The notes under the pieces are model-generated. The model ran no database searches and was not told the DNA's origin. It saw only the letters and a program-made list of their open reading frames with translations. A DNA stretch of 54,414 bases, from contig NZ_JAKSYL010000088.1 in assembly GCF_022829515.1 (NCBI RefSeq), positions 1 through 54,414 on the forward strand, written 5' to 3'. A program made the position numbers and the translations under genes. The first letter of the stretch is position 1, and the number at the start of each line of letters is the position of its first letter. The stretch comes from Methylobacterium sp. J-048 (GTDB taxonomy: Bacteria; Pseudomonadota; Alphaproteobacteria; Rhizobiales; Beijerinckiaceae). This document shows, piece after piece, positions 27,165 through 38,679 of the stretch.

Positions 27165-27265
27165 GGTTTCAAAAGGTCGTCGACCTTTTGCGGGTCCAGG
27201 GCGGAGCCCTGCGTCATCAGGGCTCCGCCCTGGACCCCGCCAAAGGGCACACCCTTTGGAAACCC
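27165..27265 (-). repeat. multi-hairpin dispersed repeat, copy B
   Basis: Bounded by GGTTTC and GAAACCC. Contains AAAAGGTCGTCGACCTTTT, CAGGGCGGAGCCCTG facing an inverted CAGGGCTCCGCCCTG, and AAAGGGCACACCCTTT hairpins. It is shorter than copy A (101 bp) because the middle spacer is missing. It lies 29 nt downstream of the iclR-type gene stop, before the CoA-transferase gene. Confidence 0.85.
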
Positions 27266-27294
27266 GATCCTGTCTCGTCCCGATCCCATGTGCC

Positions 27295-28134
27295 TCAAGC
27301 GCCCATCACACCGTCGAGGCCGCGCACGGCCGCGATGAGTTTCGGGCGCACCACGTCCATCAGGAACCGGGCGTCGGTGATGACGGTGGGGGCGCCGCAA
27401 TTGACCGACATCGGCGGCAGGCCGCCGCCGGGATGAAAACCCACCGCGATGGCGCAGACCGTCTCCTGCCACTCGCCGAACGAGGTGCAGCAGCCGAGTT
27501 CGCGATGCTCGGCCACCGCCCGGTCGAGGCCGGTGCGCAGGGCGGGCCAGGCCACCGGGTCCAGGGCTTTCAGATCCTCGTAGATGCTCTCGCGCTCACG
27601 CTCCGGGCAGACCGCCACGTAGGCGCGGCCCATGGCGCTGCGGGCGAGCGAGATCCGCGAGCCGGTGTCGAGGTTCAGCGAGATCGCGGCCGGGCCGCGC
27701 TGGCAATCGACGTAGCGCATGCTCAGCCGGTCGCGCACCCCGAGCCCGACCGAGGCGTTCGCCGCCTCGGCGACCGCCCGCAGCACCGGCCGGGCGATGC
27801 CGCGCACGTCGAGGCCGCCGAGCGCCGCTGAGCTCAAGGCGATCGTCGCGTTGCCGAGCCGGTAGCGCCCGGTCTCGGCGGTGTGGTGCAGGTAGCCGAG
27901 CTTGGTCAGTGTGTAGGTCAGGCGCGACACGGTCGAGCGCGGCAGGCCGCAGGCCGCCGCGATGTCGTGGTTCGCCAGGCTGGTCCGGCCCGGGCCGAAG
28001 CAGGCGAGCACCGCGAGCCCCCGGGCGAGCGCCGTGACGAAGTGGCGATCCTCCTTCGCGCCGTCCTCCTTGGCGCCGTCGCCGACCGGCGCTGCGTCGG
28101 GATCGGCCAGCAGGGCCTCGTCGGCGGCACTCAT
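27295..28134 (-). CDS. IclR-family transcriptional regulator
   Basis: A 279-aa regulator. After a ~28-residue polar leader, the winged helix lies at about 30-92 ([46 protein letters not shown]). The effector-binding IclR domain follows (about 105-270; [28 protein letters not shown]). It resembles regulators of aromatic and beta-ketoadipate pathways. The ATG overlaps the enoyl-CoA hydratase stop (ATGA), so it is the third gene of the NMO-ECH-iclR operon. It is the natural candidate to bind the paired palindromes at 30068 and 30171 and control both divergent operons. Confidence 0.93.
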   Translation of the reverse strand: MSAADEALLADPDAAPVGDGAKEDGAKEDRHFVTALARGLAVLACFGPGRTSLANHDIAAACGLPRSTVSRLTYTLTKLGYLHHTAETGRYRLGNATIALSSAALGGLDVRGIARPVLRAVAEAANASVGLGVRDRLSMRYVDCQRGPAAISLNLDTGSRISLARSAMGRAYVAVCPERERESIYEDLKALDPVAWPALRTGLDRAVAEHRELGCCTSFGEWQETVCAIAVGFHPGGGLPPMSVNCGAPTVITDARFLMDVVRPKLIAAVRGLDGVMGA

Positions 28135-28868
28135 CGGCGCAGGAACGCCGCGAAGGCCGCCTGAGCCTCCGGGCCCCGGCGGAGCGCGTGGAACACCTCC
28201 GCCTCCTCGGCCAGGGCGCGGGCGACGCTGTCGTCCTGGCCCCGGCGCAAGGCCCGCTTGGTCGCGGCGATCGACACCGGAGGCAGGGCGGCCAGGGCGC
28301 GGGCCCGGGCGAGGGCGGTCTCCAGGGCCGTCCCCTGCGGGACGGCGGCGTTGACGAGACCCGCCGCCACCGCCTCCGCGGCACCGAAGGGCTCGCCGAG
28401 CATCAGCAATTCGGCCGCCCGCTTGGTGCCGGCGATGCGCGGCAGGAGGTAGCTCGACCCACCTTCGGGACTGAGGCCGAGCGCCGTGAACGGCAGGCGG
28501 AAGCGGGCGCCGTCTCCGGCATAGGCGAGGTCGCAATGCAGCAGCAGCGTCGTGCCGATGCCAACCGCGTGCCCCTCCACCGCCGCGACGACGGGCTTCG
28601 GGCAGCCGCGCAGGGCCTTCAGGAAGGTCAGGCCCGGGCTGGCGCCCGCGGCCTCGACATACTGAAAATCCTTGAGATCGTTTCCGGCGGTGAAGCAGCC
28701 GCCCGCCCCGGTGAGCACCACGGCGCGCAAACTCTCGTCGGCGCCGGCGGCGTCGAAGGCGGCGGCGAGACCCGCATAGGTCGCCCGGTCGAGGGCGTTG
28801 CGCCGCTCCGGCCGGTCGATGGTGACCAGCCGGATCCCGGGCTCCGGATCGGAGAGGCGGACGCTCAA
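28131..28868 (-). CDS. enoyl-CoA hydratase/isomerase family protein
   Basis: A 245-aa crotonase-fold enzyme. The CoA/oxyanion motif AGNDLKDFQ (about 65-73) and [19 protein letters not shown] are intact. At the position of the second catalytic Glu the sequence reads [17 protein letters not shown]; the first Glu of typical hydratases is not obvious, so it may be an isomerase. The start is TTG at 28868, overlapping the nitronate monooxygenase stop (TTGA); no ATG fits and the family N-terminus begins here. It is the middle gene of a three-gene operon and would supply a second hydratase or isomerase step to the acyl-CoA pathway. Confidence 0.88.
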   Translation of the reverse strand: MSVRLSDPEPGIRLVTIDRPERRNALDRATYAGLAAAFDAAGADESLRAVVLTGAGGCFTAGNDLKDFQYVEAAGASPGLTFLKALRGCPKPVVAAVEGHAVGIGTTLLLHCDLAYAGDGARFRLPFTALGLSPEGGSSYLLPRIAGTKRAAELLMLGEPFGAAEAVAAGLVNAAVPQGTALETALARARALAALPPVSIAATKRALRRGQDDSVARALAEEAEVFHALRRGPEAQAAFAAFLRR

Positions 28869-29896
28869 GAGACGGCCCCGCCGGCATAGTCCGCGGCAAC
28901 GCCCGCGAGCCCGGCCCGGGCGGCGGCGTATTCCCGGGTGAGCCGGGCCACGAGGTCGGCGGTGGGCGGGGCGTCCGCGATGGTGCCGACCCCCTGGCCG
29001 GCTCCCCAGACGTCCCGCCACGCCTTCACGCTGGCGCTGCCGAAGTTCATCGCAGTCTTGTCGCGCACCGGCAGCGCCTCGGGGTCGAGCCCGGCGGCGC
29101 GGATGCTGGGCGTCAGGTAATTGCCCGGCACGCCGGTAAAGTAGGGGGTGTACAGCACGTCGGCGGCGGCGCTGCCGGCGATCATGTCCTTGTAGCCGGA
29201 CGCCGCATTGGCCTCCCGGGTGGCGATGAACCGGGTGCCCATATAGGCGAGGTCGGCGCCCATGGCCTGGGCGGCCAGGATCGCCGAGCCGGTGGTGATC
29301 GCCCCCGACAGGATCAGCGGCCCATCGTAGAAGCGCCGGATCTCGCCGACGAGGGCGAAGGGGCTGAGCGTGCCGGCGTGTCCCCCGGCGCCGGCGCAGA
29401 CCAGGATCAGCCCGTCGACCCCGGCCTCCAGCGCCTTCTCGGCGTGGCGGACCGTGGTAACGTCGTGGAACACCACGCCGCCATAGGCGTGGACCGGGCG
29501 GATCACCGCGTCCGGCGCTCGCAGCGAGGTGATGATGATCGGCACCCGGTGCCGGACGCAGGCCTCGACATCCTGCGCGAGGCGGTCGTTCGAGGCGTGG
29601 ACGATCTGATTGACCGCGAAGGGGGCGATCCTTCGCGCCGGATCCTTCGCGCGCTCTTCAGCCAGGGTCCGCGTGATCCGCGAAAGCCATTCGTCGAGCA
29701 ATTCGGCGGGCCGCGCGTTCAGCGCGGGGAACGCGCCGACGACGCCGGCCAGGCATTGCGCGATCACGAGATCAGGCCCCGAAACGATGAACATCGGGGC
29801 GCAGATCACCGGCAGGGCGAGCCGGCCGCGCAAGGTTTCGGGGAGACGGCTTTCGGGCAGGCGCCCGACCGGGGGCTGTTCGGGGCCGTCGCTCAT
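28865..29896 (-). CDS. nitronate monooxygenase (2-nitropropane dioxygenase family)
   Basis: A 343-aa FMN enzyme with a TIM-barrel. [20 protein letters not shown] is the N-terminal flavin-binding region, [13 protein letters not shown] the phosphate-binding loop, and [20 protein letters not shown] the second flavin segment. Family members oxidise nitronates, but many in fatty-acid loci act on unknown acyl substrates, and some are enoyl reductase relatives. It is the first gene of the minus-strand operon, divergent from the FadJ-like gene across a 305-bp region. The ATG at 29896 follows a non-conserved stretch. Confidence 0.9.
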   Translation of the reverse strand: MSDGPEQPPVGRLPESRLPETLRGRLALPVICAPMFIVSGPDLVIAQCLAGVVGAFPALNARPAELLDEWLSRITRTLAEERAKDPARRIAPFAVNQIVHASNDRLAQDVEACVRHRVPIIITSLRAPDAVIRPVHAYGGVVFHDVTTVRHAEKALEAGVDGLILVCAGAGGHAGTLSPFALVGEIRRFYDGPLILSGAITTGSAILAAQAMGADLAYMGTRFIATREANAASGYKDMIAGSAAADVLYTPYFTGVPGNYLTPSIRAAGLDPEALPVRDKTAMNFGSASVKAWRDVWGAGQGVGTIADAPPTADLVARLTREYAAARAGLAGVAADYAGGAVS

Positions 29897-30067
29897 CGAG
29901 CGCCGCCGGGCTGCTGGCCGATATCGCGCACCGCGATCCTCCCTGATCGATCGGGCGGCCCGGCTGTTCGGGCCCGCTGCGTCGAGCGGACCCGAGCCGG
30001 AATCGTGCCCGGGGCGGTTCTGAATGGCATGGCCTCCGGCACCGGTCAAACCATTGCGCCGGCTCCA

Positions 30068-30082
30068 ATCTGCAATGCGGAA
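30068..30082 (-). promoter_or_regulatory. candidate IclR operator, distal copy
   Basis: On the minus strand this reads TTCCGCATTGCAGAT, matching the perfect palindrome at 30171 in 13 of 15 bases. Centres are 103 bp apart. It sits between the two divergent operons, as expected for one regulator acting on both. Confidence 0.5.
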
Positions 30083-30170
30083 CGGCGCGCGAACACCTAC
30101 ACCTTCGACCGTCGCATCCTTGACGGACCAGCCTTCGCGGACCAACATTCAAGCCAGTTGCGAACGCAAA

Positions 30171-30185
30171 TTCTGCATTGCAGAA
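30171..30185 (+). promoter_or_regulatory. candidate IclR operator, perfect palindrome
   Basis: TTCTGCA-T-TGCAGAA is a perfect 15-bp inverted repeat with a single central base, a shape common for IclR-family operators. It lies 17 nt before the GTG start of the FadJ-like gene, so occupancy would be expected to block transcription or early elongation. Confidence 0.55.
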
Positions 30186-30201
30186 CAGGGAGAGCGCCGA
30201 G

Positions 30202-32274
<2,073 letters not shown>

Positions 32275-32304
32275 TGCCCTGTCGGCTCCGGCGGGCCGAG
32301 TCCC

Positions 32305-32429
32305 GGTTTCGAAAGGTCCGGGACCTTTCGCGGGTGCAGGGCAGCGCCCTGCTGCCGGCCTCCGTCTCGCGCATCGTCGGGGCGTCGCCCCGACACCCCA
32401 CCAAAGGGCGTGACGCCCTTTGGGAACCC
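32305..32429 (+). repeat. multi-hairpin dispersed repeat, copy C
   Basis: A diverged copy: GGTTTC at the left and GGGAACCC at the right. Hairpins are GAAAGGTCCGGGACCTTTC, CAGGGCAGCGCCCTG, TCGGGGCGTCGCCCCGA and AAAGGGCGTGACGCCCTTT. Arm changes are compensated on both sides, which suggests selection for pairing. It lies between the FadJ-like and thiolase genes, inside a likely operon, 30 nt after the stop and 14 nt before the thiolase ATG. Confidence 0.8.
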
Positions 32430-32443
32430 CAGAGGACCCCGGC

Positions 32444-33628
32444 ATGACCGACGCGGTGATCGTCTCGACTGCCCGCACGCCGATCGGCAAGGCCCATCGC
32501 GGCGCGCTGAACCTCACCCGCGGCGCCGACCTCGCCGCCCACGCGATCCGGGGCGCCCTGGACCGGGCTCGGCTGGAGCCGGTGGCGGTGGAGGAGGTGG
32601 TGCTCGGCTGCGGCTATCCGGAGAACGCCACCGGCGGCAACGTCGCCCGCCACGCCGCCCTGGTGGCAGGGATCCCGGTGGAGTCGGCCGGCGTCACGGT
32701 CTCGCGCTTCTGCGCCTCGGGGCTTGAGGCGATCGCCAGCGCGGCCCGGCGGATCATCCTCGACGGCGTGCCGGTGGCGGTGGCCGGCGGGGTCGAGTCG
32801 ATCAGCCTGGTCCAGCCGAAGGTGCAGCGGGAGCTGACCCGCAACGCCTGGTTGGAGGCGCACCTGCCGGCGATCTACATGCCGATGATCGAGACCGCCG
32901 ACATTGTGGCCGAGCGCTATGGCATCTCCCGGGAGGCGCAGGACGCCTTCGCGGCGGAGAGCCAGCGCCGCACCACCGCCGCGCAGGCGCAGGGGCTGTT
33001 CGACGACGAGATCGTCCCGATGAGTGCCGTGATGGCGGTGACCGACAAGGCCACCGGCGAGACCCGGGAGGTCGAGACGCGGCTCGCCAAGGACGAAGGC
33101 AACCGGCCCGACACGACCCTGGAGGGTCTCGCCAAGCTCAAGCCCGTGCGCGGGGAGGGCGCCTTCATCACCGCCGGCAATGCCAGCCAGCTCTCGGACG
33201 GCGCCGCCGCCAGCGTGCTGATGTCGGCTGAAGAGGCGGCCCGGCGGGGCCTGACGCCGCTCGGCACCTTCCGGGGCTTCGCCTCGGCCGGCTGCGGGCC
33301 GGACGAGATGGGCATCGGCCCGGTCTTCGCGGTGCCGCGCCTGCTGGAGCGGCAGGGGCTGACGGTCGCCGATATCGACCTGTGGGAGCTGAACGAGGCG
33401 TTCGCGTCCCAGTCGGTCTATTGCCGGGACAGGCTCGGGATCGATCCCGACAAGGTCAACGTCAACGGCGGCGCCATCGCGGTCGGCCATCCGTTCGGCA
33501 TGTCGGGGGCGCGGCTCGTGGGCCATGCCCTGCTGGAAGGCCGCCGCCGCGGGGCGCGCTACGCCGTGGTGACCATGTGCGTGGCCGGCGGCCAGGGCTG
33601 CGCCGGCCTGTTCGAGATCGGAGGCTGA
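32444..33628 (+). CDS. acetyl-CoA acyltransferase (thiolase)
   Basis: A 394-aa thiolase that cleaves 3-ketoacyl-CoA with CoA. The acyl-enzyme Cys is C90 in [11 protein letters not shown]. The second active-site pair is the His in [15 protein letters not shown] and the Cys of [12 protein letters not shown] near the C-terminus. NEAFASQ is the family's NEAF motif. Length and spacing are those of degradative thiolases. ATG at 32444 has AGAGGA 8 nt upstream. It follows the FadJ-like gene across repeat C and is followed 2 nt later by the large acyl-CoA dehydrogenase. Confidence 0.95.
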   Translation: MTDAVIVSTARTPIGKAHRGALNLTRGADLAAHAIRGALDRARLEPVAVEEVVLGCGYPENATGGNVARHAALVAGIPVESAGVTVSRFCASGLEAIASAARRIILDGVPVAVAGGVESISLVQPKVQRELTRNAWLEAHLPAIYMPMIETADIVAERYGISREAQDAFAAESQRRTTAAQAQGLFDDEIVPMSAVMAVTDKATGETREVETRLAKDEGNRPDTTLEGLAKLKPVRGEGAFITAGNASQLSDGAAASVLMSAEEAARRGLTPLGTFRGFASAGCGPDEMGIGPVFAVPRLLERQGLTVADIDLWELNEAFASQSVYCRDRLGIDPDKVNVNGGAIAVGHPFGMSGARLVGHALLEGRRRGARYAVVTMCVAGGQGCAGLFEIGG

Positions 33629-33630
33629 CG

Positions 33631-34827
33631 ATGGATCTGCGCTTTACGCCGGAAGAAATCGCGTTCCGCGACGAGGTCCGCAGCTTCTGCCGGACGGAGA
33701 TCCCGGCTGAAATACGAAAGACGGTGTCGGAGGGGCGCAGCCTCTCCAAGGACGACATCGTCGCCAGCCAGCGGATCCTGAACGCCAAGGGCTGGGCGGT
33801 GCCGCACTGGCCGGCCGAATGGGGCGGCCGGGATTGGACCTCGATCCAGCGCTACATCTACACCGAGGAGCTGTTCCAGGCGGCGGTGCCGCTGCCGCAG
33901 CAGTTCAACTGCTACATGTTCGGCCCCGTGCTCGCGACCTTCGGCCGGCAGGACCAGAAGGCGCGCTTCCTGCCGCGCGCGGCCAATCTCGACGATTGGT
34001 GGTGCCAGGGCTTCTCCGAGCCCGGCGCCGGCTCGGATCTGGCCTCGCTCAAGACCAAGGCCGTGCGCGACGGCGACCACTACGTCGTGGACGGCCAGAA
34101 AACCTGGACGACGCTGGGCCAGCACGCCGACTGGATTTTTTGTCTCGTCCGCACCGACTTCGCGGCCAAGAAGCAGCGCGGCATTTCTTTTCTTCTGATC
34201 GACATGAAGACCCCCGGCATCACCGTGCGGCCGATCCTGACCCTGGAGGGCCGGCACGAGGTCAACGAGGTCTTTTTCGATTCGGTGCGCGTGCCCGTGG
34301 AGAACCTCGTCGGCGAGGAAAATAAGGGCTGGGATTACGCAAAATTCCTGCTCGCCAACGAGCGCACCGGCATCGCCCGGATCGGGCTCACCAAGGAGCG
34401 GATCGCCCGGATCAAGCGCCTCGCCAAGGAGATGCCGGCGGGTTCCGGGACCATGTGGGACGACCGCGACTTCCGCGGCCGGGTCGCCGAGGTCGAGGTC
34501 GAGCTGAAGGCCCTGGAGATCACCCAGATGCGGGTGGCGGCCAAGCAGGGCCGGGCGGATTCGGTGGAGCCCGACCCCGCCTCCTCGCTCCTCAAGATCC
34601 GCGGCTCGCAGCTCCAGCAGGCGGCGACCGAATTGCTGGTCGAGCTCGCCGGCCCGTTCGCCCTGGCGGCGCCGGCCCGCGGGGCCGGGGCCAACAACCT
34701 GCCCGGCGGCTTCGACTGGGTCGATGCGGCGGCGCCGAGCTACTTCAACAACCGCAAGGTCTCGATCTACGGCGGCTCCAACGAGATCCAGCACAACGTC
34801 ATCGCCAAGGGGATTTTGGGGTTGTGA
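33631..34827 (+). CDS. acyl-CoA dehydrogenase, large subunit type
   Basis: A 398-aa FAD acyl-CoA dehydrogenase. The flavin/substrate segments are CQGFSEPGAGSDLASLKTKA, YVVDGQKTWTTLGQHADW and, at the C-terminus, VSIYGGSNEIQHNVIAKGILGL. KGWAVPHWPAEWGGRDW near the N-terminus is typical of members encoded next to a second, shorter dehydrogenase with which they form a heteromer, as in PimC/PimD of Rhodopseudomonas and similar actinobacterial pairs. GGAGG lies 6 nt before the ATG, which is 2 nt after the thiolase stop. The substrate may be a dicarboxylyl- or branched acyl-CoA; that is inference. Confidence 0.94.
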   Translation: MDLRFTPEEIAFRDEVRSFCRTEIPAEIRKTVSEGRSLSKDDIVASQRILNAKGWAVPHWPAEWGGRDWTSIQRYIYTEELFQAAVPLPQQFNCYMFGPVLATFGRQDQKARFLPRAANLDDWWCQGFSEPGAGSDLASLKTKAVRDGDHYVVDGQKTWTTLGQHADWIFCLVRTDFAAKKQRGISFLLIDMKTPGITVRPILTLEGRHEVNEVFFDSVRVPVENLVGEENKGWDYAKFLLANERTGIARIGLTKERIARIKRLAKEMPAGSGTMWDDRDFRGRVAEVEVELKALEITQMRVAAKQGRADSVEPDPASSLLKIRGSQLQQAATELLVELAGPFALAAPARGAGANNLPGGFDWVDAAAPSYFNNRKVSIYGGSNEIQHNVIAKGILGL

Positions 34828-34857
34828 GGGCAGGCGGGCCGCCAGCCGCCCCCGCCG

Positions 34858-34994
34858 ATCCCACCCAACCCCTCATCCTGAGGTGCTCCCGCGCAGCGGA
34901 AGCCTCGAAGGAGCCCTCCAGCCAGCCGCGTGATCCCTGGCGCCCTCCTTCGAGTCCGCTGACGCGGCACCTCAGGATGAAGGGATGGGTGGGA
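34858..34994 (+). repeat. large palindromic repeat, copy 1
   Basis: Outer arms TCCCACCCAACCCCTCATCC and its near-complement ending GATGGGTGGGA pair through CTCATCCTGAGGTG / CACCTCAGGATGA. Inner parts CCTCGAAGGAG and CTCCTTCGAG pair around a short centre. It lies between the two acyl-CoA dehydrogenase genes, in the same orientation as copy 2 at 36247. Confidence 0.8.
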
Positions 34995-35073
34995 CGGACC
35001 GGATGAGCCCCGCGGCACCCGTTCGAGACGACCGGGCCAGGGACGCGACACAGGACGCGACGAGGACACCGAC

Positions 35074-36228
35074 ATGGATTTCGACCTGAACGAGGACCAG
35101 TCGCTCCTGCGCGACAGCGTCGAGCGGCTGGCGGCGGACCTGTACCCGTCGCTGGAGAGCCGGCAGGCGCGGCTGAAGGCGCCGCTCGGCTTCCCCGAGG
35201 CGGGCTGGGCGGCGTTTGCCGAGCTCGGCGTCACCGGCCTGCCCTTCTCCGAGGACGAGGGCGGGCTCGGTGGCGGGCCGGTGGAGACCATGCTGGTCAT
35301 GGAGGCGGTGGGGCGCAACCTCGTGGTCGAGCCGCTGTTCGCGAGCCTGGTGCTCGGCGCGACGGCGCTCCGTCTCGGCGGCAGCGCGGCGCAGACGGAG
35401 ACGATCCTGCCCGGCGTGATCGACGGCAGCCTGCGGCTCACCCTGGCCCATACCGAGCGCCAGTCGCGCTACGACCTCCACGATGTGGCGACCACGGCCC
35501 GGCGCTCCGGGGACGGGTTCCTGTTGAGCGGGGCCAAGAGCGTCGTGCCCAATGCCGACGCGGCCGGGCTGATGGTGGTCTCAGCGCGGGTCTCCGGGGA
35601 GCGGCGCGACCCGCACGGGATCGGGCTGTTCCTGGTGCCGACCGACGCCGCGGGCGTGGCGATCGAGGCCTACCCGACCCAGGATGGCGGCCGGGCCGCG
35701 GAGGTGTCGTTCTCGGACGTGGCGCTGCCGGCCGATGCGGCGCTCGGCGATCCCGAGGCGGGCCTGCCGCTGCTGGAGCGGGTGGTCGAGCACGGCATCG
35801 CCGCGCTCGCCGCCGAGGCGGTCGGCTCGATGGACACGCTCCACAAGCTGACGATCGAATACCTCAAGACCCGCAACCAGTTCGGGGTCAGCGTCGGCTC
35901 GTTCCAGGCGCTGCAGCACCGGGCGGTGGACATGCTGATCCAGCTCGAGCAGGCGCGCTCGATGGCGCTCTACGCCGCCATGATGGTGGAGGCGGAGGAT
36001 CCCGCGGCGCGGGCGGCGGCGCTCGCGGCCGTGAAGGTGCAGATCAACAAGGCCTGCCGGTTCGTCGGCCAGGAGGCGGTGCAGCTCCACGGCGGCATCG
36101 GCATGACGCTCGAATATCTCGGCGCCCACCACTTCAAGCGGCTCGCCATGATCGAGTACCAGCTCGGCGACACCGCCCACCACCTGCGCCGGATCACGCA
36201 AGGCGAGAACGGCTTGCTGGCGGCGTGA
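35074..36228 (+). CDS. acyl-CoA dehydrogenase, small subunit type
   Basis: A 384-aa acyl-CoA dehydrogenase paired with the gene before it. The N-terminus MDFDLNEDQSLLRDSVERLA, GVSVGSFQALQHRAVDML and the C-terminal AVQLHGGIGMTLEYLGAHHF are family hallmarks. The HGGIGMT loop lies in the region where catalytic Glu residues occur in other members. In paired systems one partner has usually lost part of the flavin site; here the middle segment (DGFLLSGAKSVVPNAD) is short. It probably acts as partner of the 398-aa protein. The 246-nt gap carries palindromic repeat copy 1, so co-transcription must pass a strong hairpin. Confidence 0.92.
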   Translation: MDFDLNEDQSLLRDSVERLAADLYPSLESRQARLKAPLGFPEAGWAAFAELGVTGLPFSEDEGGLGGGPVETMLVMEAVGRNLVVEPLFASLVLGATALRLGGSAAQTETILPGVIDGSLRLTLAHTERQSRYDLHDVATTARRSGDGFLLSGAKSVVPNADAAGLMVVSARVSGERRDPHGIGLFLVPTDAAGVAIEAYPTQDGGRAAEVSFSDVALPADAALGDPEAGLPLLERVVEHGIAALAAEAVGSMDTLHKLTIEYLKTRNQFGVSVGSFQALQHRAVDMLIQLEQARSMALYAAMMVEAEDPAARAAALAAVKVQINKACRFVGQEAVQLHGGIGMTLEYLGAHHFKRLAMIEYQLGDTAHHLRRITQGENGLLAA

Positions 36229-36246
36229 GGGGCGATTTTCGCCTCA

Positions 36247-36396
36247 CCCCATCCAAACCGCCTCATCCTGAGGTGACGGGCGATCGCAGATCGCCCGGCC
36301 TCGAAAGAGCCCTCCAGACAGCGCAGAGATTCCTGGAGCCCTCCTTCGAGGCCTCCGCTTCGCTCCGTCGCCTCAGGATGAGGGGGATGGGTGGGA
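36247..36396 (+). repeat. large palindromic repeat, copy 2
   Basis: Arms CCTCATCCTGAGGTGA and CGCCTCAGGATGAGG pair, with inner CCTCGAAAGAGCC and CCTCCTTCGAGG. The centre shares GAGCCCTCCAG with copy 1, while the loops differ. It begins about 20 nt after the small acyl-CoA dehydrogenase stop and ends just before the TPR lipoprotein stop on the other strand, so it may end both transcripts. Confidence 0.8.
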
Positions 36397-36412
36397 TGGA
36401 GGGGTCAAAAAC

Positions 36413-37285
36413 TCAGTTGAACAGCGAGCCTACGCCACCCTGCACGCGGCTGAGGCCGGCGCGGGCGACGGCGTTGTTGGGTTCGATCACGGCGGCGCGC
36501 TGGTAGTTCTCCAGCGCCTCCTTGCGCTGGCCCGACTTCTCGTAGGCCAGGCCCCGATAGGCCCAGGAGGTCGCGTCCTTGTTGTTGACGTTGAGCGCCG
36601 CGTTGTAGTCCTCGATCGCCTTCGGGTACTGGTTGGTGGCGATCAGGCTCTGGCCGCGGGCCGCGTAGGGCGCGGACACGAACGGGTTGCGGTCGATGGC
36701 GGCGTCGAAATCGGCGATCGCCTGGGTCTCCTGACCCTGCTTCTGCTTCACCAGACCGCGGGCGTGGTAGGCCTCGGCCGATTCGGGCATCAGCCGGATC
36801 GCGACGTTGAGGTCGGACAGAGCCTGGTCGAGGTTGCCCTGGGCGCGCTCGACATTGGCGCGGCCGATATAGGCCGGGCCGTAATTCGGATCGATGCCGA
36901 TCGCCTTGGTGAAGTCCTGCAGGGCGGCGGCGTCGCGGCCGACCTGGCGCTCGGCCAGCGCGCGGTTGTTGTAAGCCGAGCCCGAATTCGGGTCGATCTG
37001 GATCGCCTTGGTGAAATCCGCGATGGCGTCGTTGAACTGGCCGGACCGGGCATAGGCGGCGCCGCGGGTGTTGTAGGCGGCGGCGTCGTTCGGGTTACGC
37101 TGGATCACCTCGGTCAGCGAGGCGATGTTGACGTTGGTGGCGCCCGTGGTGTCGGTCTCCACCACCGCGTATTGCCGCGGGCCGGCGGCGCTTCCGACGG
37201 TCTCGCAGCCCGCAAGCGTCGCGGCCGAGAGCGTGGCCGCGCCGATCAGCGCGATCTTGTGTGCCAGCCCGTTGCGTACGATCAT
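36413..37285 (-). CDS. TPR-repeat lipoprotein
   Basis: A 290-aa lipoprotein. The signal peptide ends in the lipobox LAGC (Cys about 27). From about residue 55 to 285, six to seven tetratricopeptide repeats follow one another (AYNTRGAAYARSGQFNDAIA, AYNNRALAERQVG, AYIGRANVERAQGNLDQALS, AYHARGLVKQKQGQ and so on), each with the usual Ala, Gly and Tyr spacing. TPR arrays are protein-binding scaffolds. Related lipoproteins in Rhizobiales resemble NlpI. The partner is not known. The ATG at 37285 starts directly at the signal peptide. Confidence 0.9.
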   Translation of the reverse strand: MIVRNGLAHKIALIGAATLSAATLAGCETVGSAAGPRQYAVVETDTTGATNVNIASLTEVIQRNPNDAAAYNTRGAAYARSGQFNDAIADFTKAIQIDPNSGSAYNNRALAERQVGRDAAALQDFTKAIGIDPNYGPAYIGRANVERAQGNLDQALSDLNVAIRLMPESAEAYHARGLVKQKQGQETQAIADFDAAIDRNPFVSAPYAARGQSLIATNQYPKAIEDYNAALNVNNKDATSWAYRGLAYEKSGQRKEALENYQRAAVIEPNNAVARAGLSRVQGGVGSLFN

Positions 37286-37569
37286 CGCCCCACTCTCCCC
37301 GGGGCACGGCCCGCATCCCGCGTGCCTAACCCCGCCCCCGATTTGTCCGTCGCCCGGCTCTACGCCGCGCCCCCTCGTCTCCGGGGCACCGTCGCGCAGC
37401 GCGGTGAATGCCGGCTTAAGGATGCGCGGTTCCGTGACCGGCCACGCCGTGGTGGAAGCTTTGGGATGTGGCGAAGGTATGGCTCGCAGCCGCGCTCAGG
37501 CCGAGTCGCGGCTTCCAACGCGCGCGCGGCCGGTCCGGTGTGTTCCCGAAGCCGCAGAACCGGGGCCGG
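37286..37569. other. intergenic stretch between purK and TPR gene
   Basis: About 280 GC-rich bases with no supported gene or clear promoter. Several open frames on both strands have no recognisable content. It lies downstream of purK and upstream of the TPR lipoprotein gene on the minus strand. Confidence 0.45.
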
Positions 37570-38679
37570 TCAGGCCTCAGGGACGCCCCCGAGCCGGGTG
37601 ACATGGCCCATCTTGCGGCCGGGCCGGGCCTCGCCCTTGCCGTAGAGGTGCAGGTGGGCACCGGGCTCGGCCAACAGCGCGGACCAGTCGTCGGCCTGGG
37701 CGCCGATCAGGTTGCGCATCTCCACCGGAAGCCCGCCGACCCGGGCCGAATCGCCGAGCGGCCAGCCGCACACCGCCCGGACATGCTGGGCGAATTGCGA
37801 GGTGGTCGCCCCCTCGATGGTCCAGTGCCCGGAATTGTGCACCCGCGGCGCGATCTCGTTGACCACCAGCCGCTCGGCCCCATCCTCGCGCACCAAGAAC
37901 ATCTCGACGGCGAGCACGCCGACATAGTCGAGCGCGTCGGCGATCCGCTTGGCGATGTCGAGGGCGGCGCGGGCGGTCTCGGGAGTGAGGCCCGGGGCCG
38001 GCACCCGGGTCAGGGCCAGGATGTGGTCGCGGTGCTCGTTCTCGCACAGGTCGAAGGCCGCGAAGCCGCCGTCGCGGCCGCGGGCGGCGACCACCGAGAC
38101 CTCGCGCTCGAACGGCACGAAGCCCTCCAGGATCAGCGGCGCGCCGCCGAACTCGGCAAACAGCGCGTTGCGGTCGCCCTCGGCGCGCTCGCGCAGGATG
38201 CGCTGGCCCTTGCCGTCGTAGCCGAACCGGCGGGTCTTGAGCACGGCCGGCAGGCCGAGCGCCGCGATCGCCCGGTCGAGGTCGTCGGGCGTGTCGACCG
38301 CCTGGAACGGCGCGGTCGGGATCCCGAGCCCGTTGATGAATTCTTTTTCCGTCAGGCGGTCCTGCGTGGTGGAGAGCGCCTCGGCGTTCGGGTGCAGGGG
38401 CGCGTGCTGGGCCAGGATGTCGGCGGTGGCGCGGGGGATGTTCTCGAACTCGTAGGTCACCGCGTCGACGCTCCGCGCGAAAGCGGCCAGCGCGTGCGGA
38501 TCGTCGTAGGCCGCGCAGGTGGTCAGGGCGCAGACGTCGAAGGCGGGGCTGTCCCGGTCGGGCGCGTAGACGTGCACCTTCAGCCCGTAATCGGCCGCCG
38601 CGAGCGCGATCATGCGCCCGAGCTGGCCACCGCCGACGATGCCGAGGGTGGAGCCGGGCTTCAAAACTGTGTCGGTCAC
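37570..38679 (-). CDS. purK: N5-carboxyaminoimidazole ribonucleotide synthase
   Basis: A 369-aa ATP-grasp enzyme of purine synthesis; it carboxylates AIR with ATP and bicarbonate to N5-CAIR. The N-terminal [20 protein letters not shown] (about 10-29), [21 protein letters not shown] and [18 protein letters not shown] are family landmarks. Length is normal. The start is GTG, overlapping the purE stop (GTGA); no ATG lies before the conserved region in a better place. purE and purK act one after the other and are co-translated here. Confidence 0.96.
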   Translation of the reverse strand: MTDTVLKPGSTLGIVGGGQLGRMIALAAADYGLKVHVYAPDRDSPAFDVCALTTCAAYDDPHALAAFARSVDAVTYEFENIPRATADILAQHAPLHPNAEALSTTQDRLTEKEFINGLGIPTAPFQAVDTPDDLDRAIAALGLPAVLKTRRFGYDGKGQRILRERAEGDRNALFAEFGGAPLILEGFVPFEREVSVVAARGRDGGFAAFDLCENEHRDHILALTRVPAPGLTPETARAALDIAKRIADALDYVGVLAVEMFLVREDGAERLVVNEIAPRVHNSGHWTIEGATTSQFAQHVRAVCGWPLGDSARVGGLPVEMRNLIGAQADDWSALLAEPGAHLHLYGKGEARPGRKMGHVTRLGGVPEA

